Below, piece after piece: positions 42,980 through 52,178 of a stretch of 64,000 bases of DNA. The position numbers were made by a program, and so were the translations under genes. Origin of the DNA: Thermacetogenium phaeum DSM 12270. Its GTDB lineage: Bacteria; Bacillota; DSM-12270; Thermacetogeniales; Thermacetogeniaceae. How positions within the stretch are numbered: the first letter of the stretch is position 1; each line of letters opens with the position of its first letter. The notes beneath the pieces were generated by a model. It searched no databases and was not told where the DNA came from. It saw nothing but the letters and a program-made list of their open reading frames with translations. Where the stretch lies: NCBI RefSeq assembly GCF_000305935.1, contig NC_018870.1, positions 761,942 to 825,941 on the forward strand, in the 5' to 3' direction.

Positions 42980-44590
42980 GTGAAAACAAGCCAGAATATT
43001 GTTGGCGGAGCATTGGCGGGAGAGCTTCAACTGGAAGCTCCCAGGGTTATTGTAATCAATCCGACCGTTCAGGTCAAAAAAGACAAGCTGCGCATCGCGG
43101 CATACGCCCGTGTCAGCAGCGACTCCGACGACCAGCTGAACTCCTTCGCGGCGCAGGTGAACCATTACACCACGCTGATCCGGGAAAACGAGAATTGGGA
43201 ACTCGTCGACATTTATGCCGACGAGGGCGTCACAGGACTGCGGATGGATAAGCGGGAGGATTTTCAGCGCCTTCTCCGCGACTGCCGCAAAGGGAAAATC
43301 GACCGAATCCTGACCAAATCCATCTCGCGGTTTTCCCGGAACACAAGGGAGTGCCTGGAAACCATCCGGGAACTCAAATCCCTTGGCGTGACAATTTATT
43401 TTGAAAAGGAACACATCGATACCGGAGAAATCAGCAACGAGATGCTGCTGACCTTTTTCTCCGGCAACGCCCAGCAGGAGTCCATGTCCATATCGGGAAA
43501 CATGCGGTGGAGCTATCAGCACCGCATGAAAAACGGCACATTCATTACCTGCAAAGCGCCCCTCGGATACCGGCTGCAGAGCGGCACCCTGCAAATCCAT
43601 GAGCAGGAAGCTGAAATCGTTCGCTATGTTTTCAACAGCTATCTGAACGGAAAAAGCAAGGACGAAATCGCAGATGAACTGACTGCGCAGGGCGTCCCCA
43701 CAAGGGACGGAAAAGACAGGTGGCACTACAGTACGATAGACTATCTCCTGAAAAATGAACGGTATGCAGGCGACGCCCTGCTGCAAAAACGGTACACCAC
43801 CGCCGTCCTGCCGTTCCAGAAAAAGCGCAACAAAGGCGAGAAGGACAAATACTATGTCAAATACTCGCATCCCGCAATTATCTCCCGCGATATTTTTGAA
43901 AGGGCGCAGGAGTTGAACCAAAGCAGGAATATCCCTACCATGTCGAAACGCTCGATGTATCCGCTGAGCAAAAGGATTCGATGCGGAGAGTGCGGGTCGC
44001 TTTTCAAAAGGAAAACCTGCAACGGAAAAACCTACTGGGTATGCCACAACCACAACAAAGGCAAATCTAACTGCACCGTTACCCAAATTCCGGAGCCGGA
44101 GATCTACGGAGCATTCCTCCGGCTGTACCACAAGCTGAAGCTGAACTATGACAAAATTTTATCCCCCATGTTGGATCAACTGCAGGCGCTCAAGCGACAC
44201 CGAAACTTAAGCAATCTGCAAGTGGTCGAGCTGAACAGGCAGATCGCGGAACTCACTGAGCGGAATCATGTGCTGAACGGACTGAAGTCCAAAGGCATCA
44301 TCGATTCCGCTCTTTTTATATCCCAAACCGACGAGCTGAGCAGAAAAATCCGCGCCTTAAAAGCAGAGAAAAACAAGCTGATGGAAAAGGATGAGGACGA
44401 CAGCGCCATCACCGAAACCAGGAGCCTGATCGAAATCCTGGAGGACGGACCGGAGCGTCTGAGCGGTTTTGACGAAACGCTCTTTGACAGTATAGTGGAG
44501 CTGGTCACCGCCGAGTCCGGCGAACGGCTGAAATTCAAGCTGATAAACGGTCTGGAGCTTGCCGAACCCATAGAAAGGACGGTGCGGTAG
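42980..44590 (+). CDS. Large serine recombinase 1
   Basis: GTG 42980 follows AAAGGAGG. This 536-residue enzyme has a catalytic domain at about 35-190 (AAYARVSSDSDDQLNSF with the Ser, and LTKSISRFSRN). A recombinase domain spans about 200-310. A zinc ribbon lies at about 335-375 (CGECGSLFKRK and CHNH), and a coiled coil (about 405-470) precedes the C-terminus. Large serine recombinases integrate DNA at att sites through a Ser-linked double-strand break. All key residues are present. Confidence 0.92.
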   Translation: MKTSQNIVGGALAGELQLEAPRVIVINPTVQVKKDKLRIAAYARVSSDSDDQLNSFAAQVNHYTTLIRENENWELVDIYADEGVTGLRMDKREDFQRLLRDCRKGKIDRILTKSISRFSRNTRECLETIRELKSLGVTIYFEKEHIDTGEISNEMLLTFFSGNAQQESMSISGNMRWSYQHRMKNGTFITCKAPLGYRLQSGTLQIHEQEAEIVRYVFNSYLNGKSKDEIADELTAQGVPTRDGKDRWHYSTIDYLLKNERYAGDALLQKRYTTAVLPFQKKRNKGEKDKYYVKYSHPAIISRDIFERAQELNQSRNIPTMSKRSMYPLSKRIRCGECGSLFKRKTCNGKTYWVCHNHNKGKSNCTVTQIPEPEIYGAFLRLYHKLKLNYDKILSPMLDQLQALKRHRNLSNLQVVELNRQIAELTERNHVLNGLKSKGIIDSALFISQTDELSRKIRALKAEKNKLMEKDEDDSAITETRSLIEILEDGPERLSGFDETLFDSIVELVTAESGERLKFKLINGLELAEPIERTVR

Positions 44591-44591
44591 C

Positions 44592-45467
44592 ATGAAAAAC
44601 CGATACATCCCATTCGGATACCGGCTTTCTGAAGGAGTCATCGTACCTCATGACAGGGAAGCGGAAATGGTGCGGCTGATCTTCCGGCAATACATATCCG
44701 GCGAGTCCTACAGCCGGATCGCCGCCATGCTGGAAAAAGCGGGGCAGCCCTACAGCGAAGGCTCCCGCTGGAACAAGAATATGGTGGGACGCATCCTGCA
44801 AAACCGGAAATATACCGGACAGGACGGATATCCCAAACTGGTCACGGAGGACGAGTTCAGACAGTCCGCCCTGCTCCAGCAGGCAAAATATACCCGCAAG
44901 GATATACATACGGCTCCGAAGATTACAGCCCTGAAAAGGAAAGTATTTTGCGGAGAATGCGGAAGCCCCTATGAAAGGATTCTGGACAACCGGACCGGGG
45001 AGAAATGGAAATGCAAAAATACCGGGTGCCGCCCCACGACAAAAATCACCGACACCCTGCTGACCGGGCAGATCATCTCCCTGCTGAACCTTGCCGTTGA
45101 AAATCCGCAGCGTATCGAAATCCCGGACATTGTAAGCCGATGCCATGACCTCGAAATCACAAGGCTGACCAACGAGATCAACCGGGAACTGGACAAGACG
45201 GACTGCGACGAGGAATACGCCAGAATCCTGATCATAGCCCGCGCCGCCGCCCAATACGAGAGCTGCACGGACAGTCTTCTGCCGCAAAAGGCGCGGGAAA
45301 TCAAAGCGGCCTTTGAAAGTCGTAAACTCCTAACACAGTTTGATGCGGAGCTGTTCGAATGCGCCGTGGACGCGGTCGTCATCCAGCCGGACGGAACGGT
45401 CTCCCTGAAGTTAAAAAACGGACAGAGCCTTGAAAACAGGCCGGAAAGGAGAGCAATACCATGCTGA
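44592..45467 (+). CDS. Serine recombinase 2 without catalytic domain
   Basis: It starts two bases after the previous stop. The 291-residue protein begins directly with the recombinase domain (PFGYRLSEGVIVPHDREAE, then MLEKAGQPYSEG). A zinc ribbon (CGECGSPYERI and KCKNTGC) and a C-terminal helical part follow. The roughly 190-residue resolvase domain is absent, and the start has no upstream relic, so this is a stable short form rather than a recent deletion. It can bind DNA but not cut it, and may work with the neighbours. Confidence 0.85.
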   Translation: MKNRYIPFGYRLSEGVIVPHDREAEMVRLIFRQYISGESYSRIAAMLEKAGQPYSEGSRWNKNMVGRILQNRKYTGQDGYPKLVTEDEFRQSALLQQAKYTRKDIHTAPKITALKRKVFCGECGSPYERILDNRTGEKWKCKNTGCRPTTKITDTLLTGQIISLLNLAVENPQRIEIPDIVSRCHDLEITRLTNEINRELDKTDCDEEYARILIIARAAAQYESCTDSLLPQKAREIKAAFESRKLLTQFDAELFECAVDAVVIQPDGTVSLKLKNGQSLENRPERRAIPC

Positions 45468-47134
45468 TGGCACAAAGCGATTTACAACCGCAAGAAAAGC
45501 AAATTATCATCATCCCCGCCAATCCCCTCGTAGCCCAAAACAGGACCTTCCCCCGGCAGCTTCGCGCCGCCGCATACTGCAGGGTCTCCACCGACCAGGA
45601 GGAACAGCTCACCAGCTACGAGGCGCAGGTGGCTTACTATACCGACAAGATCATGAGCAACCCCGAATGGACGCTGGCAGGCATATTCGCAGACGAAGGC
45701 ATCACGGGGACGTCGGTAAAAAAGCGCACCAACTTTCTGAGAATGATCCGTCTGTGCAGGAAGGGCAAGATTGATATCATACTGACCAAGTCTATCAGCC
45801 GGTTTGCGAGAAACACGGTAGACTGCCTGAACTACATCCGGGAACTCAAGGAGCTGGGGATAGCGGTCATTTTTGAAAACGAAAACATCAACACCATGAA
45901 AGCGGACACCGAAATTATTATCACCATGCTGGCAGGCTTCGCCCAGGCGCAGAGCGAGTCAATCAGCCAGAACGTCCGCTGGGGCAAACGCCAGGCCTTT
46001 AAAAGCGGAAAGGTATCCTTCCAGTATTCAAGAATCTACGGATACGAACGGGGCGAGAATGATAAGCCCAGGGTGGTCCCCGAACAGGCGGCTGTAGTGC
46101 GGCGGATATTTCAAAGCTATCTTGCCGGAAGCAGCGTGCCTGATATCAAGCGGATGCTGGAAGCGGAAGGCATCGTTGCGGCGGAAGGAAAGCCCCAATG
46201 GTCCGTCGGCGCCCTGCAGTATATGCTCCGGAACGAGAAATACTGCGGCGACGCCCTCCTGCAAAAGACCTTCGTGGAAAACTGCATCAGCAAGAAAACG
46301 AGGAAAAATAACGGCGAGCTACCCAAATACCTGGTTCAAAACCACCATGAGGCGATCATCGACCGTACGCTTTTTGAGAAAGTGCAAGCGGAAATCGCCC
46401 GCCGTGCCGGAAAGCGGAAGGTATCCGACAAGACCAGCAAAACCGGACAGTCCAAATACAGCGGAAGGTACGCCCTGACCGAGCTTCTCATCTGCGGCAA
46501 CTGCGGTACTCCCTACAAGCGGGTGACCTGGTCAAAGCGGGGCAAGAAAAAGATCGTGTGGCGGTGCATCAGCCGGTTGGACTACGGCACGAAATACTGC
46601 AAAAGCTCCCCCACCGTCGATGAAGAAAGGCTTCAGGCGGCGGTGCTGAAAGCCATCAACGCCATGATGAGCAATCGGGAACGGCTCATCGGTATCCTTA
46701 AAACCAATCTGAAAATCACGCTTTCTGAAAAAAGCAGCGGCGCGACCAATCCATACGCAATCGAAAACCGCATCCGCGAGCTGCAGGACAGCATGATGGA
46801 GTTGGTGGCGGTCGCGGCAAAGGCGGGAAACGCCGAAAGCTACGAGGACAAGTTCAGAGAAATTTCGGAGGAAATCAAATCCCTGCAGAAAACACTGGAG
46901 CAATACCAGGCGGAGCAAAACGGTCCGGATGAACTCGCCAGGCAGATGGATGACATCTGCAAGGCGCTGGAAGACGCCCCCTTTGAAATAACGGAATACA
47001 GCAACAACATTGTGCGGCAGTTTATCGACACCATCAAGGTGGTGAATGAAGATAAGCTGCTCTTTATTTTTAAAGGCGGCATTACGATGGAACAACCGCT
47101 CACGATACAGGATATCCCGATGTATAGCAAATAA
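45461..47134 (+). CDS. Large serine recombinase 3
   Basis: The gene overlaps the preceding one by seven bases. The 557-residue enzyme has the catalytic Ser in AYCRVSTDQEEQLTSYE, and GIFADEGITGTSVKK and LTKSISRFARN in the resolvase domain. It has a recombinase domain and a zinc ribbon (CGNCGTPYKRV), then a C-terminal coiled coil (about 425-495). Complete. With recombinase 1 it forms a pair of active enzymes, as in elements that need two or three recombinases for integration and excision. The remnant at 34758 is its closest relative in the window. Confidence 0.92.
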   Translation: MLMAQSDLQPQEKQIIIIPANPLVAQNRTFPRQLRAAAYCRVSTDQEEQLTSYEAQVAYYTDKIMSNPEWTLAGIFADEGITGTSVKKRTNFLRMIRLCRKGKIDIILTKSISRFARNTVDCLNYIRELKELGIAVIFENENINTMKADTEIIITMLAGFAQAQSESISQNVRWGKRQAFKSGKVSFQYSRIYGYERGENDKPRVVPEQAAVVRRIFQSYLAGSSVPDIKRMLEAEGIVAAEGKPQWSVGALQYMLRNEKYCGDALLQKTFVENCISKKTRKNNGELPKYLVQNHHEAIIDRTLFEKVQAEIARRAGKRKVSDKTSKTGQSKYSGRYALTELLICGNCGTPYKRVTWSKRGKKKIVWRCISRLDYGTKYCKSSPTVDEERLQAAVLKAINAMMSNRERLIGILKTNLKITLSEKSSGATNPYAIENRIRELQDSMMELVAVAAKAGNAESYEDKFREISEEIKSLQKTLEQYQAEQNGPDELARQMDDICKALEDAPFEITEYSNNIVRQFIDTIKVVNEDKLLFIFKGGITMEQPLTIQDIPMYSK

Positions 47135-47145
47135 TAAAACCATTT

Positions 47146-47171
47146 AGCGGAGCAAAGCAGCTCCGCTATTT
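47146..47171 (+). terminator. Terminator of the recombinase operon
   Basis: AGCGGAGC and GCTCCGCT around a 6-base loop, followed by a short T-containing stretch, 11 bases after the stop. Confidence 0.65.
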
Positions 47172-47324
47172 CCATCGAAATAAGCTGAATATGAATGATA
47201 CAAGTTTTTCTGCTTGGTTAAGTTGAGTGCTCCGGAACTATTTATGTAGAATAGATTGGATTGTCGATTACTTAGATAATAGTTTTATAGCTGTGAAGCA
47301 TGTGAATTTTTAGAAGTTATTTGT
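47172..47324. other. AT-rich spacer, probable element end
   Basis: No gene, no strong repeat. The attachment site of the conjugative element may lie here or in the adjacent 60 bp, but there is no second att copy in the window to identify it. Confidence 0.3.
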
Positions 47325-47384
47325 CGAGTTTATTCTAATTAAAGTGAATAAGCCATTGCATTTATTCGCATCTCCGCATATAAT
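47325..47384 (+). repeat. Left copy of 60-bp target duplication (carries a promoter)
   Basis: Identical over 60 bases to 49341-49400. It contains TTGCAT, 17 bases, TATAAT, so this copy has a promoter reading into the IS against its transposase. Confidence 0.85.
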
Positions 47385-49340
47385 CTCACATTTGACAGTT
47401 GAAGAAAAGAAGAAGCTTGGGAACCCTTGAAGATAGAGAGACCCAAGCTTTTGTTTTCTCATTAAAAAGTGAGTAATGTATTTATGCTTTTGTACATTTA
47501 AAAATTTTTTTCATCTGGCTTTTGCTGACAATCTGATAATCCGTACGGAAACCAAATGCTTCGTGAATATCATCTGTAAAGTCAGTTCTTGTGTAAGCAG
47601 GTATGTAACCCTCGCCCTTTACTTCCAAGAAATTCATATCTCTTAATCCATTAATGATTTCATAACATGTATATTTTCCGTTCAGCTTCTTTTCAAGGAG
47701 TCTATAGATGACTAAGGAAATGAAGCAGGTCGTAAAATGAGCTATTATTCTATCATCCCGGCTTAAGTATACCGGTCTTGCTTTAAATTCGCTTTTCATA
47801 ATCCGGAAGCACTCTTCGATTTCCCATCGCCTTCTATTCACATTGATGATTGAAGAAGCATCATCTTCAAGATTCGTACACACAGCATAGAAACCGTCAA
47901 ATAGCGCTTCTTTTGAAATGAGTTTGGTGTCGATGCGGTATATTTCATGTTCGGCAACCTCTCCTTCAGCAGTGCAGTGGCTTTTTTCTATGAATCTTTT
48001 GTAATCATTTGGGCCATATCTTTCTATTTTACCAGGGTTGGAATCAATTGCTTTTTGTGCCCGTTCTATCTGGGAGTTTCGTATATTTCTCTGATAATCA
48101 CGATATTTAATAGAGTAGGTAACAATGAGTTTCTGTTCTAACCCGTTTTCCTTTATCCAGCGTTCTTTATGGAACACCTTGTCCCTATCTTTGTTTTCGT
48201 CTAGTTCAGCAATGTTGTAGGTTCTACCGTCATCAGCCAGAGACCAGCCCTTTGGGTCAAGGGCCCATTCCCTCAGGTGTGCTTTCAGCTTTTTGATGGA
48301 CTGTGTTGTAATAAATGCCCGTTCACCTTTATTATTGAATTTCCTGTTGCTATCGGATGCCAGGCCTGCATCAGTACATACAATAAACCTGGAAAGATTA
48401 AAGTCGGATAGAATTTTTTCCTCCAGAGGCTTTAAAGTCAACTGCTCATTGGTATTCCCTTTGTTAATGACAAAAGCAAGGGGGACACCATCTCCGTCCA
48501 TAAAAAGCCCCATCTGTACGATAGGGTTTGGTCTATGTTCTTTTGAAACACCATATTGTTTCAATCCCTCTTCCTGTTCGATTTCAAAGAAGTAATTCGT
48601 GCAGTCGTAATATAGCACACCTGTATTCCTCTTGGAAATTCTCAGACTATTTTTGTACAGGTAAGACTGTATCAAATCAGTCTCCTTGGCAATGACCTCA
48701 AGGGCCCTGTATATATGCTGGAGTTCAAAATCAGGTTGCTCGATAAATTTTGTGGAAAGTTGAAAGGTTGCAAGTTTTGAAGAGGGATAGATGATTCTTG
48801 CATAAAGAAGTCTTGAAAGTACCGAGTCCAGGTTGAACGTGAATTTGTATTTCAAAGATATTTCCTTGCAAAGCTTATTGAGTTTAAGTTCATGGTATAT
48901 CTTTTGAAGAAAAAGATAACCGCCGTTGAAAAAGTGCTGCTCACCCTTTGCAATTACCTTGGATGGGGAGTATTTGACGATGATCTCCCGGTTTTCCTCC
49001 TTTTCTTTTTGGTTAAGCTCTTCTATATATTTTTTCGCCCATTCAATGGGATCCTGACCACCAAGTTTCTCCTTAAGTTCAGCATAAGTACCGAGCTTTT
49101 CAACCACCTTTGTAGAACGTCTTCCGTTTTCGTATATAGATTTTGTTATGTACAGGGATGCGGCATTCTTCGATCTAGATACGCATAATCTCATAGTAAA
49201 ATCCCTCCCATCCCTTTTATTGTAACACATTACGCTAAATTACGCAATATTTCCATGGCTAAATTTGACTTTTTTTTATAAAAAAAGCCCTGTTTTCAAG
49301 GCTTTTAACGATTTCGATACTTATTCAACTGTCAAAGACC
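47385..49340 (-). mobile_element. IS1634-family insertion sequence
   Basis: A single DDE transposase gene lies between inverted ends TTTGACAGTTGAA (47391-47403) and TTCAACTGTCAAA (49324-49336). The flanking 60-bp direct repeats fit the unusually long and variable target duplications known for the IS1634/IS1549 group. Confidence 0.88.
47482..49194 (-). CDS. IS1634-family transposase
   Basis: The minus-strand ATG 49194 follows GGGAGGGATTTTACT. The 570 residues begin MRLCVSRSKNAASLYITKS. IS4/IS1634 catalytic words are present: GVLYYDCTNYFFE (first Asp), IVCTDAGLAS (second Asp) and RWEIEECFRIMKSEF (Y/R-x-E region with the Glu). It is uninterrupted, so the IS is probably active. It is transcribed opposite to the flanking genes. 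Confidence 0.92.
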   Translation of the reverse strand: MRLCVSRSKNAASLYITKSIYENGRRSTKVVEKLGTYAELKEKLGGQDPIEWAKKYIEELNQKEKEENREIIVKYSPSKVIAKGEQHFFNGGYLFLQKIYHELKLNKLCKEISLKYKFTFNLDSVLSRLLYARIIYPSSKLATFQLSTKFIEQPDFELQHIYRALEVIAKETDLIQSYLYKNSLRISKRNTGVLYYDCTNYFFEIEQEEGLKQYGVSKEHRPNPIVQMGLFMDGDGVPLAFVINKGNTNEQLTLKPLEEKILSDFNLSRFIVCTDAGLASDSNRKFNNKGERAFITTQSIKKLKAHLREWALDPKGWSLADDGRTYNIAELDENKDRDKVFHKERWIKENGLEQKLIVTYSIKYRDYQRNIRNSQIERAQKAIDSNPGKIERYGPNDYKRFIEKSHCTAEGEVAEHEIYRIDTKLISKEALFDGFYAVCTNLEDDASSIINVNRRRWEIEECFRIMKSEFKARPVYLSRDDRIIAHFTTCFISLVIYRLLEKKLNGKYTCYEIINGLRDMNFLEVKGEGYIPAYTRTDFTDDIHEAFGFRTDYQIVSKSQMKKIFKCTKA

Positions 49341-49400
49341 CGAGTTTATTCTAATTAAAGTGAATAAGCCATTGCATTTATTCGCATCTCCGCATATAAT
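49341..49400 (+). repeat. Right copy of 60-bp target duplication with promoter of the HTH operon
   Basis: TTGCAT (49372-49377), 17-base spacer, TATAAT (49395-49400), about 38 bases before the HTH start. The original promoter is therefore preserved downstream of the IS. Confidence 0.8.
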
Positions 49401-49437
49401 ATAATTTAGATAATTATGGTAAAATGGGGTGTCTGGC

Positions 49438-49617
49438 ATGAGTGCATACATAAGTGTGAAAGCTGCTGCTCAAAAATGGGGACTGTCAGACCGGCGTGTA
49501 CAAGTATTATGTTCTGAAAACAGAATAGATGGAGCGTTTCGGCTGGGTAATGCATGGGCTATACCCGCTGATGCGAAAAAACCAGATGATAAGAGGAAAA
49601 CCCGGAAGAAAGGATAA
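49438..49617 (+). CDS. Small helix-turn-helix protein heading the methylase/ATPase operon
   Basis: ATG 49438 follows GGGGTG. The 59 residues (YISVKAAAQKWGLSDRRV, then QVLCSENRIDGAFRLG and AWAIPADAKKP) are clearly homologous to the protein at 26222 that heads the type III-like restriction genes. It is a MerR/excisionase-like HTH, probably the operon regulator. It is followed by the ParB-like gene after 14 bases. Confidence 0.75.
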   Translation: MSAYISVKAAAQKWGLSDRRVQVLCSENRIDGAFRLGNAWAIPADAKKPDDKRKTRKKG

Positions 49618-49631
49618 GGAGACGTTTAGAT

Positions 49632-50601
49632 ATGAGTAATCCAATTTACAAAAAAATAAATATTACCAATCTATTGCTTAATCCTAGCAATCCGCGTTTT
49701 AATCCTGTAGAACATCAATCGGAAGCAATTGATGCTATGATTCGTGACCAACAGGATAAGTTGGTCGTGTTAGCCAGACATATATCTCTTTATGGACTTA
49801 ATCCCAGCGATCTTATTCTTGTGAAACCCTATAAAAAACAATGGGTAGTACGTGAGGGTAATCGGCGCGTGACAGCTTTAAAGTTAGTAAATGAGCCATC
49901 CTTAATTCCATCTGACTTTCCAAAACTAAAGAAAGAATTTCAACAATTAAGTTTGACTATTGATAAAGATCTATTGGAAAATATTTAATGTGTTGTTTTG
50001 GAGAGCGAAGACGAAATTAACGAATGGGTTCGCTTAAAGCATACAGGCCAAAATGAAGGTGCTGGCACTGTAAGCTGGGATGGTCAGCAAACAAGCCGTT
50101 TTCGTGCGATTGCCGAAGGAAAGCCAGACATGAGATTGACTTTTTTGGATGATTTACGACGCATGGAAGCTGTTCCCCAATATATAAAGGATAGATTAGG
50201 AGATATTAAGAAAACGAATTTTGACCGTCTTATAGGAGATCCTGACATTCGAAATCTTTTGGGACTTGAGATTGTTGATAATAAGCTTCAACTAATAAAT
50301 GGTATTAATCCGTTTTTACTAATGGTACTTAACGATTTGGTTTATGAAGACCTTAATGTAGGGACTATATACCTGAAAAAGGATCGTATTAAATACATAG
50401 AATCATTGAAGGAGCGGCTCAAACAGGAGGATAGTGCAATTGCTGATAGACAAAACTCCGAGAATAGTGATACTATGGGGGATACCAATAACACAGGCTA
50501 TCATACACCCAAACTATCAAATGGGGATTATTCTGCAAATGGTGTAACAAATGGAGAGCAGCAGTCTTCATCTACGACCAACGCAGCTTCGAACGGCTTG
50601 A
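49632..50601 (+). pseudogene. ParB-like domain protein, N-terminal and middle part (stop codon, then IS)
   Basis: The protein starts with a ParB/Spo0J-type N-terminal domain: NLLLNPSNPRFNPVEHQS and VVREGNRRVTALKLV, the latter being the nucleotide-binding/dimer motif. TAA at 49986-49988 interrupts the frame. The same frame then continues without a gap (CVVLESEDEINEWVRLKH) for about 200 residues, so the stop is a point nonsense mutation or a read-through site. A Ser/Asn/Thr-rich linker leads to the IS3 insertion at 50602. The remaining C-terminus is at 52179-52657. In the ancestor this would be one protein of about 480 residues. Confidence 0.8.
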
Positions 50602-50662
50602 CCCCCTAAAATTGGACAATTAGTCTTTATTGCTAACTATTTCATAAAGTATCATTGAATTG

Positions 50663-50862
50663 TTTAGTCGGAAGGCGGCGGCCTTGACTGCCACCCCGCA
50701 GGTGGTAGGCCAGGAACTACCGACGGGGTGGCTCCGGGGAACATGTAGGCAAGGTGTGCACGCCCCGTCGGAAAACACATTTTACCATCTCCGGGGTCCC
50801 CGGCCGTCAAGGCTTCCCTGACGGCGCCGCCCAAAGACCTCCAGGGCCCACCAAAGAACATG
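50663..50862 (-). other. GC-rich structured block downstream of the IS transposase
   Basis: About 200 bases of much higher GC than the IS genes and the host gene. It has several inverted repeats, for example CCGTCA/TTGACGG on the minus strand near 50797-50825 and CCCCGTCGG/CCGACGGGG (50715-50730 and 50763-50772). No convincing reading frame. It is either a 3' structured RNA of the IS transcript or an acquired insertion. Confidence 0.45.
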
Positions 50863-51783
50863 TTAAACTTTTACTGGTTTTAACTCTACCTGGTTGTTTT
50901 TCAGCAGTTGATAGCATTCCAGCGGTGGTAAGTATTTAGTTGCTGAATGAATCCGGGTTTCGTTGTAAAAGCGGATAAAGTCGACAACCGTTGCATACGC
51001 TTCGGCATAGCTGGCAAACTCATGACGCGATAGGCATTCCTCCTCCAAGATAGCGTTAAATGACTCGATATGAGCGTTTAAATTGGGTGTTTTAAAGGGA
51101 ATCCTTTCGTGCTCGATGCCAAGTTCCAGGCACGTCCCCTCGAAAAGGTTGCTGATAAACTGCGGCCCGTTATCGGATCTGAAGATTGGTTTTTGTTCAG
51201 CTGTGTATAATTGCCGTTTAAAAAGAGCGTTTTTAAAGGTGATTACAGCATCCTTCGCTTCACAGGACAAACCGATATGGTAAGCTACAATGCAACGGTC
51301 AAAAACGTCAATAATCGGCATAATGAAAAAGAATCTGTCTTCCCCGGCAATGTAGCCGTATTTAAGATCGGCTTCCCAGAGCTGGTTGGAAGCCGTAATG
51401 ACCCGGTTCCTGGCCAGCCGGCGGGGATGTTTGCGCTTTATTTTCCGCTGCGGCCTTAAGATATCCAGTTCCTTGCAAAGCCGGTACACCTTTTTCTTGT
51501 TAATGATCAGGTGAAACTTCCGGCGCAGGCAGTGGGTTAATTTTAAGTATCCATAGGCAAACCCTTCGGCGGTAATTAATTCGCACAACCATTCTTTGAC
51601 CTGTTCGTTGCTCACCACCTTGTTATCGCTGGTGAAGGTATAATGGGATTTAGGCCGGCCGCCGGCAAAGATCCTGGGTTTGGGTTGGCGCTTTAAATTA
51701 GCGTAATACGTGGAACGGCTGATCCCGATAATCCGCAAAACCAGGGAGACTTTATATCCCAAAGAGATCCATTTTTGCGCCAC
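50863..51783 (-). CDS. IS3-family transposase OrfB
   Basis: The 306 residues hold the rve core with acidic residues in WEADLKYGYI, FRSDNGPQFI and HIESFNAILEEE, intact. It lies in a different frame from OrfA. A run of seven A on the minus strand at 51812-51818 near the OrfA end is a likely site for the programmed -1 frameshift that makes the OrfAB fusion in this family. GTG 51783 would be the internal start. Confidence 0.88.
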   Translation of the reverse strand: MAQKWISLGYKVSLVLRIIGISRSTYYANLKRQPKPRIFAGGRPKSHYTFTSDNKVVSNEQVKEWLCELITAEGFAYGYLKLTHCLRRKFHLIINKKKVYRLCKELDILRPQRKIKRKHPRRLARNRVITASNQLWEADLKYGYIAGEDRFFFIMPIIDVFDRCIVAYHIGLSCEAKDAVITFKNALFKRQLYTAEQKPIFRSDNGPQFISNLFEGTCLELGIEHERIPFKTPNLNAHIESFNAILEEECLSRHEFASYAEAYATVVDFIRFYNETRIHSATKYLPPLECYQLLKNNQVELKPVKV

Positions 51784-51790
51784 GGCTATT

Positions 51791-52108
51791 TTATCGGGAA
51801 GGGTAGGTTCGTTTTTTTAACAAATCACGAAGAATGGCGATTTCCAGGTCTTTTTCGCCCAGCAGTTTCTTTAGTTGTTCATTCTCCTTTGTTATCTTCT
51901 TGTAATCAGGAGGAATACAGGAGCCGTTTGTTCCTGGTACCTCCTTTTGCGGGTAAAATGTGCCGTATCTTTTATAGCACCTTGCCCAGCGGGCGACCAG
52001 GCTGGGTGCAATATCATGTCTTCTGGCCACGATCGAGGCATTGCCCGTTTCCAGGGTTTCTTTCACGATCTGCATTTTCATCTCTGGTGAATATTGTTTT
52101 CTGTTCAA
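51791..52108 (-). CDS. IS3-family transposase OrfA
   Basis: This 105-residue protein has an HTH_Tnp_1 domain (KQYSPEMKMQIVKETLETG, then IVARRHDIAPSLVARW) and a C-terminal leucine zipper (KENEQLKKLLGEKDLEIAIL). It begins close to the right IS end, as usual. Confidence 0.88.
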   Translation of the reverse strand: MNRKQYSPEMKMQIVKETLETGNASIVARRHDIAPSLVARWARCYKRYGTFYPQKEVPGTNGSCIPPDYKKITKENEQLKKLLGEKDLEIAILRDLLKKRTYPSR

Positions 52109-52178
52109 CTAAATCATACCCCCTTACTTAACTGTAACAGATTGTGGTCTAACTGTCCAATCTCGTTAGGGGGCTAAA

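Larger units (their letters stand above)
50602..52173 (-). mobile_element. Second IS3-family element, inside the ParB-like gene
   Basis: The ends CCCCCTAAAATTGGACA (50602-) and, inverted, CCCCCTAACGAGATTGGACA (to 52173) bound OrfA/OrfB. The flanks CTTGA and CTAAA look like a diverged 5-bp duplication. Removing the IS with one copy restores the reading frame (GGC TTG ATA GCG). Confidence 0.82.

Noticed and set aside
47482-49194. IS1634 60-bp repeats as att sites of the conjugative element
   Set aside because: They flank exactly one IS with inverted ends, and long target duplications are typical of that family, so an att explanation is not needed.
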